Assembly (NCBI GenBank): GCA_905236605.1
Contig: CAJORD010000078.1
Location: forward strand, 1-9,310
Length of the DNA: 9,310 nucleotides
Origin: an uncultured Synergistales bacterium
Lineage (GTDB): Bacteria > Synergistota > Synergistia > Synergistales > Aminobacteriaceae
Direction: 5' to 3'
Part shown: positions 1 through 6,561 of the stretch, one piece after another
Layout of the letters: every line of letters starts with the position of its first letter
Numbering within the stretch: the stretch's first letter is position 1
Translations under genes and position numbers: made by a program
Notes under the pieces: model-generated
Database searches by the model: none
What the model was told of the DNA's origin: nothing
The model's input: the letters and a program-made list of their open reading frames with translations, nothing else

Positions 1-304
1 CAACGGCTCGGCGTTCGTCGATCAAAAAATTATATTGGACTTCATACTCCGGCCACGTGATTTTTTCATTTTTATAATCGTCCAAAATTCTTTTAGTCGG
101 AGCGTATTCAAGTTTGTGAACATATTCGCAATTTATTAATGAAAGCAAGTAACCTAACTCATCATCGCCGCCATAAGAGAAACGTGACATCTGCGACTTA
201 TTACGAAGCCGAATGTCAATTAGAATTTTTACTCCATGATGGCGAAGTGTCTCAAAAAATTTTTTTGCTGATTTTTGTATGAAGCCGATCGTGTAAATAA
301 TCAC
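1..304 (-). CDS. DUF488-family protein, 3' part missing (runs off left edge)
   Basis: The minus strand reads open from a GTG at 304-302 to the window edge, giving about 101 residues that begin 'VIIYTIGFIQKSAKKFFETL' and continue through 'ILIDIRLRNKSQMSRF', 'GGDDELGYLL', 'NCEYVHKLEYAPTKRILDDY' and 'ITWPEYEVQYNFLIDERRA'. The opening YTIGF-x-xKSA-x-xFF, the IDIR-x-R-x-x-S motif and the EYAPTK-x-ILDDYK segment are the signature of the DUF488 family, whose biochemical role is not firmly known. The family is usually about 110-150 residues, so only the C-terminal part should be missing. GTG was chosen because GAAAGGA lies nine bases upstream; a TTG nine bases earlier (313-311) is too close to that site. 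The gene is divergent from the coiled-coil gene and shares a 103-bp upstream region with it. Family assignment is confident; function is not. Confidence 0.85.
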   Translation of the reverse strand, partial: MIIYTIGFIQKSAKKFFETLRHHGVKILIDIRLRNKSQMSRFSYGGDDELGYLLSLINCEYVHKLEYAPTKRILDDYKNEKITWPEYEVQYNFLIDERRAV

Positions 305-328
305 GTGTATCAATCCTTTCCAAAAATT

Positions 329-334
329 ATTATA
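329..334 (-). promoter_or_regulatory. Candidate -10 element for the DUF488 gene
   Basis: The minus strand carries a perfect TATAAT, preceded directly by CTG, 24 bases before the GTG start at 304. Transcription would begin near 322 and leave a short leader containing the GAAAGGA ribosome site (320-314). No convincing -35 hexamer lies 16-18 bases upstream (the sequence there is TTAATC-like), so this rests on the -10 alone. Confidence 0.35.
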
Positions 335-390
335 CAGGTGCGCTAAAGGCTGATTAAAATGATAGAATTACGAACAGAAAAAATTTTTTC

Positions 391-398
391 AGGGAGGA
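391..398 (+). promoter_or_regulatory. Ribosome binding site of the coiled-coil gene
   Basis: AGGGAGGA stands nine bases before the ATG at 408 and fixes that start. A 14-base A/T palindrome (377-390, GA6T6C) lies immediately upstream. I found no clear sigma-70 promoter for this gene; TAGAAT at 363-368 is a possible -10 without a recognisable -35. Confidence 0.7.
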
Positions 399-407
399 AT
401 TTTATAA

Positions 408-1730
408 ATGTTCAGGAAAATAGCGCTGCTTATGTTGGTTATTGTGACGCTTGCTCCGATGTCGTGGGCTGATGACCCCGAAGTCGAGCCAGCCGAGTCC
501 GAAGCGGTTGCAGAAGTTCAGGCCGAAGCCCCAGAAGCACAGACGGGAGCCCCGCAGGCACCTGAAGAACCTGTGGACGAGTTAGCAATCAGAGAAAACG
601 CTCTTAACGAAAGAGCCGCCGAGCTTGAAGCCCTCGCTGCATCACTCGCGACCCGCGAAGCGACCTTGACGAAGAGCGAAAAGGATTTTGCCACACGATC
701 CGCCGCTCTCGCAAGCAAAACTCGCGAGGTTTCCGGGACTTCAACAATTTTATTAGGCCGTGAAACTCAAGTGAACGCTCGCGAAAAAGAGATTATGTCG
801 CGTGAAGCAGGCCTTGCCCGTCGCGAAATGACGTTTGCTCAAGAAAGCCAGAAATTTACGGAAGCGTCAACGGCACTCGCGGCACGTGAAGCCGATTTAG
901 CAAAGCGCGAAGCTGACCTTGCAACCCGTGAGAGCGAACTCAACGCGAAAATCAGTGCGAAGGAAGAGGCCGACAAAATTTCAGAGCGCGAAGCCGATTT
1001 AGTGAAACGTGAAGCAGCTTTAACCGAACGCGAAAACACTCAGAATCGACTTGCGGAACTTGAAAAAGAGTTAAACGCGAAGGCCGAAGAGTTAAAAGGA
1101 CGTGAAGACGCTGTCGCAGAACGTGAAGGCGCTGTAGCCACGCAACAAAAGAACATGGCTGAAGCCGTTAAAGAGCTAAACGAACAGACCGCCGCGACGT
1201 CAAAAAGAGATTCTGAGCTCGCAGCACAGGCTGCCGAACTTGAGGCCAAGAGCAAAAAACTTGCCGATGACACTTCGTCGCTTACTAATCGTGAAGCTGC
1301 GTTTGTAAATCGTGAGAAAGAAGCCGATTTGAAGGCCGCGGAAGTCGCTGAACTCGAAAGTCTCATCAAAGAGCTGCCGGCGTTTGACCCCAATAATTCG
1401 ACGGAAGCCGCGATGATTCTTACTTATAAACTTCCGGTGCAGACAAGGCGCGATTTAATCACGATGCAGAGAACGGCTTATCAAAAATACAGCTCCAACA
1501 GGTTCACACAAGCTCTTGAAGATTACACTAGTGCATTTGAAGCCGCTCCACAAGCAAATTATCTCGCAGCATATTGGGCAGGACTTTCAGCCGAACGACT
1601 TCGCAACCGACGCGACGACGCTTTAGCATGGGCGAACAGAGCTCTTGAGATAAATCCAGACTACAAGCCCGCGCAGGAATTAAAACGCAGACTTGAGGGA
1701 CGTAACACACAACGAAGACGCACGAAATAA
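408..1730 (+). CDS. Secreted long coiled-coil protein with C-terminal TPR-like region
   Basis: The 440-residue product starts with a typical signal peptide: MFRK, a hydrophobic core at residues 5-15, and a probable cleavage after 'MSWA' (residue 21). An acidic, Ala/Pro/Glu-rich linker follows (22-56). Residues about 57-322 are an almost uninterrupted coiled coil of Ala, Glu, Arg, Lys and Leu, with the recurring unit RExxLxx. Residues about 345-430 are non-repetitive helices resembling a TPR pair ('AYQKYSSNRFTQALEDYTSA' and 'DALAWANRALEINPDYKPA'), followed by a basic tail. The protein is probably exported and stays in the periplasm or at the envelope; its role is unknown and I recognise no orthologue by name. 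The gene is visibly G+C richer than those downstream, with GCC, GCG and CGC codons common. It is divergent from the DUF488 gene and separated from dnaJ by a hairpin-forming gap, so it is probably its own unit. Confidence 0.85.
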   Translation: MFRKIALLMLVIVTLAPMSWADDPEVEPAESEAVAEVQAEAPEAQTGAPQAPEEPVDELAIRENALNERAAELEALAASLATREATLTKSEKDFATRSAALASKTREVSGTSTILLGRETQVNAREKEIMSREAGLARREMTFAQESQKFTEASTALAAREADLAKREADLATRESELNAKISAKEEADKISEREADLVKREAALTERENTQNRLAELEKELNAKAEELKGREDAVAEREGAVATQQKNMAEAVKELNEQTAATSKRDSELAAQAAELEAKSKKLADDTSSLTNREAAFVNREKEADLKAAEVAELESLIKELPAFDPNNSTEAAMILTYKLPVQTRRDLITMQRTAYQKYSSNRFTQALEDYTSAFEAAPQANYLAAYWAGLSAERLRNRRDDALAWANRALEINPDYKPAQELKRRLEGRNTQRRRTK

Positions 1731-1734
1731 TAAT

Positions 1735-1764
1735 TAGGAGTTAAGAAGTAGGAGTTAGGAGTTA
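1735..1764 (+). repeat. Three direct copies of TAGGAGTTA
   Basis: Exact TAGGAGTTA copies lie at 1735-1743, 1749-1757 and 1756-1764, the last two sharing two bases. They form the left side of the hairpin described in the next entry. Such short intergenic repeats are often present in many copies in a genome, but this window shows only one locus. Confidence 0.7.
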
Positions 1765-1796
1765 AAAATTTCATTCCTCACTCCTTATTCCTACTT
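1746..1796 (+). terminator. Large intergenic hairpin between the coiled-coil gene and dnaJ
   Basis: The arm AAGTAGGAGTTAGGAGT (1746-1762) pairs with ACTCCTTATTCCTACTT (1780-1796). There are 17 positions, one mismatch (1756/1786) and one G-U wobble (1754/1788), around a 17-base loop. With a one-base bulge the stem could extend into AAG/CTT. The run after the stem is GCTTTTATA, a poor U tract, so it may be a weak terminator, an RNA-stability element or a processing site rather than a strong intrinsic terminator. It comes 16 bases after the stop of the coiled-coil gene. Confidence 0.5.
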
Positions 1797-1805
1797 GCTT
1801 TTATA

Positions 1806-1812
1806 AAAGGAG
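1806..1812 (+). promoter_or_regulatory. dnaJ: Ribosome binding site of dnaJ (supports a TTG start)
   Basis: AAAGGAG lies 13 bases before the TTG at 1826. The spacing is longer than usual, but no ATG or GTG occurs between them, and the protein family starts exactly at this point. The site overlaps the 12-base palindrome CTTTTATAAAAG (1798-1809), which could partly mask it. Confidence 0.55.
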
Positions 1813-1825
1813 AGTTTTTTTCAGT

Positions 1826-2965
1826 TTGGAAGATTTATATGAGATTTTAGGAGTTCCACGAGACGCCACGCAAGCTGACATCAAGAAAGCTTATCGACAA
1901 CTTGTAAAACAATATCACCCTGACGCACACCCCGGCGACAAGGACGTTGAAGAAAAGTTTAAAAAGATTAATGCGGCTTATTCAGTTCTCAACGACCCTG
2001 AGAAGCGCGCACGCTATGACCAATTTGGTACAACTAATCCAAATTCTGATCCATTTGGCGGCATGGGGGGAATGGATTTAGGCGATTTATTTGGTGATAT
2101 TTTCTCGCAGGCTTTCGGAGGCGGCTTCGGTGGTTTCAGCGGCTCACGACGTCAATCTAATTCAAATGCACCAAGACGCGGCGACGATATAGAGATGATT
2201 GTAAATGTAACGTTGCTCGAAGCTATGAAAGGCGTTACGCGAGAAATCAACGTTATGAAGTGGGAGAACTGTCAGCACTGCAATGGCACGGGAGCTAAGC
2301 CGGGTACGAAACCCGAAACCTGTCCAAAATGCCATGGAAGCGGACAAGTTAGACAATCACAGCAGAGTCTTTTTGGTCAGTTTGTGAGTATTACAACGTG
2401 TCCAGATTGCCACGGAACAGGAAAATTCATAAAAGAAAAGTGCGATGAATGCAGCGGTCGTGGGAAAACTCGCAAAAAACACAAGTTGGAAGTAAAAATT
2501 CCGGCTGGTGTAGAACGTAATATGCGGCTAAGAATCCCAGATGCAGGCGAGGACGGAATAAACGGCGGTCCGGCAGGAGATTTACATTTAATAATCGACG
2601 TTGGATTAGATTCAAATTTTGAACGCAGCGGCGCGGATTTGCATACAAGTTTGATTTTGACATATCCGCAAGCTGTATTAGGTACAGAAGCTGAAATTGT
2701 AAATTTAGATGGAACGAAAGAAAAAATTTCTGTGCCCGCTGGAACCTCTCACGGACAGGTTTTGAAGATAAAAGGCAAGGGAATGCCAAAAGTAAACTCA
2801 AAATCCACTGGCGATTTATATGCACATGTTTTTATTGAAATTCCAACGAAGCTGACGGACAAACAGCGCGAATTGATAAAAGCACTTGCTGACGAGATGA
2901 AAGCACCTGTGAGCGAGAACAAAACCGGCTTCAAAGATTGGTTAAAAGACAAATTATTTAATTAA
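1826..2965 (+). CDS. dnaJ: Chaperone protein DnaJ (type I Hsp40)
   Basis: This is the Hsp40 co-chaperone that delivers unfolded proteins to DnaK and stimulates its ATPase in the cytoplasm. All type I parts are present in 379 residues, the normal length. The J domain (1-68) has the HPD tripeptide at 31-33. A Gly/Phe region spans about 72-108. The zinc-binding domain has four CxxCxGxG motifs at 149-156 (CQHCNGTG), 166-173 (CPKCHGSG), 192-199 (CPDCHGTG) and 206-213 (CDECSGRG). The C-terminal substrate-binding and dimerisation domain runs from about 218 to 360. The TTG start places the first residue directly before EDLYEILGV, as in other DnaJ proteins. No dnaK or grpE is next to it in the window; instead a slipin gene follows after 29 bases, so this dnaJ is outside the common hrcA-grpE-dnaK-dnaJ order or ends such a cluster elsewhere. 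No CIRCE-type heat-shock operator was seen upstream. Confidence 0.97.
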   Translation: MEDLYEILGVPRDATQADIKKAYRQLVKQYHPDAHPGDKDVEEKFKKINAAYSVLNDPEKRARYDQFGTTNPNSDPFGGMGGMDLGDLFGDIFSQAFGGGFGGFSGSRRQSNSNAPRRGDDIEMIVNVTLLEAMKGVTREINVMKWENCQHCNGTGAKPGTKPETCPKCHGSGQVRQSQQSLFGQFVSITTCPDCHGTGKFIKEKCDECSGRGKTRKKHKLEVKIPAGVERNMRLRIPDAGEDGINGGPAGDLHLIIDVGLDSNFERSGADLHTSLILTYPQAVLGTEAEIVNLDGTKEKISVPAGTSHGQVLKIKGKGMPKVNSKSTGDLYAHVFIEIPTKLTDKQRELIKALADEMKAPVSENKTGFKDWLKDKLFN

Positions 2966-2994
2966 AGTTGTAAATTAGAAAGGAGAAATTTATA

Positions 2995-3792
2995 ATGGTA
3001 ATTGATATTAGCGACCTTGGATCAATAATTTCAAGCCTAGGAAGCATTGCGGTAGCTATATTCTTTTTATTAATCGTTCTTTCGACTGCAATTAAAATTG
3101 TACCGGAATATAGACGCATTGTATTATTCAGGCTTGGACGTTTGGTTGGAAGCAGAGGCCCAGGGATTGTTTTCATAATGCCTTTCATTGACCGAGCTGT
3201 AACGGTTGATTTAAGAATTTTGACTCTTGATGTACCAGTACAAGAAGTAATTACAAAAGACAACGTTGCAATTAAAGTCAACGCTGTTGTATATTTCAGA
3301 GTGCTTGAGCCGTCTAAATCCGTGGTCGAAGTTGAAAATTACATCGTTGCAACTAGCCAATTAGCACAAACTACACTGCGTTCAGTCGTTGGATCAGTGG
3401 AATTAGATGAGGTGCTTTCATCACGCGAAAAAATCAATCAAGAACTGCAAAAAATCATTGATGATAGAACAGACCCGTGGGGAATCAAAGTCAGCGCGGT
3501 TGAAGTCAAAGAGTTAGAATTGCCCGAAGGTATGAAACGCGCAATGGCTCGCCAAGCTGAAGCAGAGCGTGAACGACGTGCAAAAATCATTGCAGCAGAA
3601 GGCGAATTACAAGCAGCTGAAAAATTATCAGAAGCGGCTCGAAAAATGGAAACTTCGCCGATTACCTTACAACTTCGCTATTTGCAAACTATTCGCGAAA
3701 TATCCGGCGAACGTAATACTACAACTTTCTTCCCAATTCCGGTGGATTTGTTAAAGCCATTCATGGATAAACTTACAGGCAAGGAGATATAA
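2995..3792 (+). CDS. Stomatin/slipin-type SPFH (band 7) membrane protein
   Basis: This 265-residue protein has one N-terminal hydrophobic segment (about 17-36, 'SIAVAIFFLLIVLSTAIKIV'), followed by an SPFH/band 7 domain (about 33-200). The domain shows the slipin hallmarks: 'PEYRRIVLFRLGR' (37-49), 'GPGIVFIMPFID' (55-66), the 'DLRILTLDVPVQEVITKDNV' stretch (72-91) and 'LRSVVGSVELDEVLSSRE' (128-145). An Ala/Glu/Arg-rich helix (about 180-220) should mediate oligomerisation. Slipins form large rings in the membrane and are linked to membrane microdomains and protease control, commonly with an NfeD partner. No NfeD gene is adjacent here. AAAGGAG (2979-2985) sets the ATG start. The stop is only two bases before the alaS start, and the alaS ribosome site lies inside the end of this gene, so the two are very likely cotranscribed and translationally coupled. 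Confidence 0.92.
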   Translation: MVIDISDLGSIISSLGSIAVAIFFLLIVLSTAIKIVPEYRRIVLFRLGRLVGSRGPGIVFIMPFIDRAVTVDLRILTLDVPVQEVITKDNVAIKVNAVVYFRVLEPSKSVVEVENYIVATSQLAQTTLRSVVGSVELDEVLSSREKINQELQKIIDDRTDPWGIKVSAVEVKELELPEGMKRAMARQAEAERERRAKIIAAEGELQAAEKLSEAARKMETSPITLQLRYLQTIREISGERNTTTFFPIPVDLLKPFMDKLTGKEI

Positions 3793-3794
3793 GC

Positions 3795-6440
3795 ATGAAA
3801 TATAGAACTGCCAAAGAATTGCGGGACATGTTCATAAAATTTTGGTAGGAAAAAGGCGCAAAGCATCTCCCAAGTTTTTCACTTGTCCCTGAAGATCCTT
3901 CTTTATTATTTACGATTGCAGGAATGGTGCCGCTTAAGCCTTATTATCTCGGCATCAAAGAACCTGAATATCCAAGAGTTGTAACTAGTCAAAAGTGTGT
4001 TCGCACAAACGATATAGAAAATGTCGGTAGGACAGCTCGTCATCATACTTTTTTTGAAATGCTCGGAAATTTTTCGTGGGGAAGTTATTTCAAGCACGAA
4101 GCGATAACTTGGGCATGGGAATTTTTAACAGAGCGCGTAGGGCTTGATCCTGAAAGACTTTACGCGACAATCTATCTTGATGATGACGAAGCGTACAACG
4201 TTTGGCACAATGAAGTTGGATTACCTGAAAATAAAATTTTCAGATTTGGGCAAGATGATAATTATTGGTTTATGGGTGATACAGGCCCATGCGGTCCTTG
4301 TTCAGAGATTTACTACGACAGAGGAGAAAAATACTCTTGCGGCAAACCGACGTGCGGTGTTGGGTGTGATTGCGATCGTTATATGGAAATCTGGAACTTA
4401 GTGTTCACGCAGTTTGATAGACAAAAGGACGGTTCATTGCCATTATTACCACATAAGAACATTGATACAGGTATGGGGCTTGAAAGGCTTGCTTCTGTAG
4501 TCCAAGACGTTGACACAGATTACGAAACGGATTTATTCACACCATTAATCGAATATACTTGCAAACGCGCTGGAATTAAGTATGGTGAAAATGCAAAAAA
4601 TGACATGGCTGTACGTGTCATTGCCGACCATGTTAGAAGCGTTGCTTTCATGCTTGCCGACGGTGTTTTGCCTTCAAACGATGGCCCCGGTTATGTGCTT
4701 AGACGTTTGTTAAGACGCGCTGTGCGTTTTGGTAAATTACTAAACTTTGATGGATTATTTGTATGTGAGTACTTGCCAATCTTAATTGACATAATGGGCG
4801 ATCCCTACAGGGAATTAATCACACAGCGGCCTGTTATCGAACAAATTATTAATCTTGAAGAAGAAAAATTTAATAAAACGCTTAAACAAGGAACAGAGCT
4901 GTTTGAATCCGAAATAGCCGCGTTAAAATCCAAAGGTCTTAAAGAAATTCCCGGCGACGTGATTTTTACATTGTATGATACTTATGGATTTCCGCCGGAA
5001 TTAACTCGCGAAATGGCTGGCGAACAAGATTTTTCGCTTGATGAAGACGGCTTCAAAATTGCAATGAATCAGCAAAGAGAGCGCGCAAGAGCTTCCAGTA
5101 AACAAAAGAAAAGCGCGTTAGCTGGCGATGTTTACACCGAACTTGAAAATGATTATGGCTCAACAGTTTTCACTGGTTACGAAAAAGCTACGGACTCTGG
5201 AAAAATTTTAGCTCTTCTTACGCCGGAAGGCCGTGTTGACAGCATTAAAGGCTCAAGCGAATTTGAAATTATTCTCGATACAACTCCATTTTACGCTGAA
5301 CGAGGTGGCGAAGTTGGTGATATTGGAGAAATGAAAATCAACGGCTTGACGCTTAAAATCTTAAACACAGTTCCTCACGGGAAAATCATCGCTCATACAG
5401 CCAAACTTGAATCCGAAGGCGTTATAAACGTCGGTGATGAAGTCGTGTGTTTTGTAAATAATGAACGTCGCAGCGCGATTAGACGCAATCATACAGCTAC
5501 TCACTTACTTCATGAAGCATTGGGGCGAGTGCTTGGACGCCATGTAAGACAAGCCGGTTCATTGGTTACAAGTGAGTTTTTGAGATTCGATTTCACACAT
5601 CATTCACCGATGACTGATTCAGAAATTGCAGACGCTGAGCGAATTATCAATCAAGAAATTTTGAATAACGTTGCATTGGATATTTCTGAACATACAAAAG
5701 ACGAGGCACAAGCTCTTGGCGCAAAAGCTCTATTTGACGAGAAATATGGCGATGTTGTACGCGTTGTAAACGTCCCAGATTTTTCAATGGAACTTTGCGG
5801 CGGTTTGCATGTTTCACGAACCGGCGATATAGGCGCATTCAAGATTTTACGTGAAGAGAGCATTGGCTCAGGTACACGCAGAATTTTAGCAACAACGGGC
5901 ATGAATGTTTTAGTAATGATGCAAAAATTATTTGCGCTCAGAAATTCTCTTACAGCGCTGCTAATGACCGATGAAGACGGGCTCAAAGATAAAGCGGCTG
6001 CGTTAGTCGAAGATTTGAAAGTCTTGAAAAACCAAATACAAGCTGCAAAATTAAAAGAGCTTTTGGAAAACTCCGAGCGCTTCCTTGAACGTGAAGAGCT
6101 TGACGGTGTCCTCCTTCAGACTGGAAGATTCCCAGATATTCAAGCCAACATGTTGCGCGATATTGGCGATAAAGCACGCGCAAGACCAGAGCCTAATGTT
6201 GTAATTCTTGCGTCGTTAAGCACTGATGATAACTCATGCCAGCTTGTTGTAATGGCCGATGACAACGCCGTTAATATGGGGATTAATGCGGGAATTTTGG
6301 TAAAAGAAGCCTGCGCTATTCTTGGCGGTAAAGGTGGCGGACGGAAAAATCTTGCTCAAGGCGGCGGTCGTGATGGTGCAAGACTTGAAGAAGCCTTAAA
6401 AAAAATTCATGAGCTTGTAAAAACACAAATATCAAAATAG
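3795..6440 (+). CDS. alaS: Alanine--tRNA ligase, interrupted by an in-frame TAG at codon 18
   Basis: The enzyme charges tRNA-Ala and hydrolyses mischarged Ser/Gly-tRNA. Read through the TAG at 3846-3848, it has 881 residues, the normal length. The N-terminus MKYRTAKELRDMFIKFW-TAG-EKGAKHLPSFSLVPEDPSLLFTI aligns in the usual way with the family, whose pattern here is F-F/W-x-x-KG. In full-length numbering, motif 2 is at about 82-99 (RHHTFFEMLGNF), motif 3 at 224-232 (DTGMGLERL), the editing-site zinc residues are HTATH (566-570) and CGGLH (668-672), and the C-Ala glycine-rich signature is at 847-858. AAGGAG (3781-3786) marks the ATG at 3795. Without readthrough, the next in-frame ATG (3924) gives 838 residues, has no proper ribosome site and loses the N-terminal part of the catalytic core that carries class II motif 1, so it is unlikely to be active. 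Everything after the TAG is intact, which argues against an old pseudogene. A sequence error, recent nonsense mutation or UAG decoding remain open. Confidence 0.9.
3846..3848 (+). other. alaS: In-frame TAG codon within alaS
   Basis: Codon 18 of the alaS frame is TAG, between TGG and GAA-AAA-GGC. Related synthetases usually have an acidic or polar residue here (Glu, Gln, Lys or Ser). GAG, CAG and AAG are each one substitution away. There is no ATG, GTG or TTG in frame between the TAG and 3924. Confidence 0.9.
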
Positions 6441-6441
6441 T

Positions 6442-6447
6442 AAGGAG
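6442..6447 (+). promoter_or_regulatory. Ribosome binding site of the putative leader ORF
   Basis: AAGGAG directly follows the alaS stop and stands seven bases before a GTG at 6455. The match and spacing are as good as those of the real genes in this window, which is the main reason to take the mini-ORF seriously. Confidence 0.45.
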
Positions 6448-6454
6448 TATTTTT

Positions 6455-6490
6455 GTGAACGTTATATTAATGGATACTGTTTCAGACTAG
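6455..6490 (+). CDS. Putative 11-residue leader peptide between alaS and the RNHCP gene
   Basis: The frame GTG to TAG encodes MNVILMDTVSD, preceded by a good Shine-Dalgarno (6442-6447). If UAG were read through, it would continue as EVWSR to a TAA at 6506-6508. The sequence matches no protein I recognise. Its stop codon overlaps the first G of a GGAGGT (6490-6495) that can pair with ACCTCC (6521-6526), so translation of this ORF could decide which RNA pairing forms upstream of the RNHCP gene. It could equally be the decayed start of a gene once located behind alaS, or chance. I support it only as a candidate. Confidence 0.3.
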   Translation: MNVILMDTVSD

Positions 6491-6554
6491 GAGGTCTGGA
6501 GCAGGTAAAACTCTCTCTGTACCTCCAAAAGAATACAAAATTAACTTAGGAGGT
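6490..6554 (+). promoter_or_regulatory. Candidate translational attenuator with alternative pairings
   Basis: Three elements occur in order: GGAGGT (6490-6495), ACCTCC (6521-6526) and GGAGGT (6549-6554). The last is the Shine-Dalgarno of the RNHCP gene. The central ACCTCC can pair fully with either neighbour but not both. Upstream pairing leaves the ribosome site free; downstream pairing hides it. The upstream stem could be extended inward by GGAG (6498-6501) with the CTCT run (6511-6518). The pairing is only six bases each way, and a GGAGGT copy is common by nature, so this is a structural hypothesis. Confidence 0.35.
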
Positions 6555-6561
6555 TGTAAAA

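Noticed and set aside
377..390. GAAAAAATTTTTTC palindrome before the coiled-coil gene as an operator or terminator
   Set aside because: A simple A-run followed by a T-run with no loop is easily random in an A+T-rich spacer; there is no second copy and no known operator pattern.
518..1393. Long minus-strand open frames of Ser/Ala/Arg-rich protein opposite the coiled-coil gene
   Set aside because: They are the mirror of repetitive GAA/GCC/CGC codons in a real gene with signal peptide and ribosome site; none has a good ribosome site or a recognisable domain.
3871..3885. CAAGT-TTTTC-ACTTG stem-loop after the alaS TAG as a pyrrolysine insertion (PYLIS-like) element
   Set aside because: The stem has only five pairs, starts 23 bases after the TAG, and its A/T content makes chance likely. 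It adds no real support for programmed decoding.
3924..6440. A complete 838-residue AlaRS starting at ATG 3924
   Set aside because: That ATG lies inside the conserved FTIAGMVPLKP segment, lacks a ribosome site at proper spacing, and would drop the conserved N-terminus that is plainly encoded upstream in the same frame.
6455..6490. Truncated rplI (ribosomal protein L9), because the peptide begins MNVILM
   Set aside because: Only the first six residues resemble the L9 start; the sequence diverges at once and no L9 remnant continues in any frame.
6441..6561. tRNA, T-box or known riboswitch in the gap after alaS
   Set aside because: I found no cloverleaf arms, no T-box sequence and no recognisable aptamer core; only the GGAGGT/ACCTCC elements stand out.
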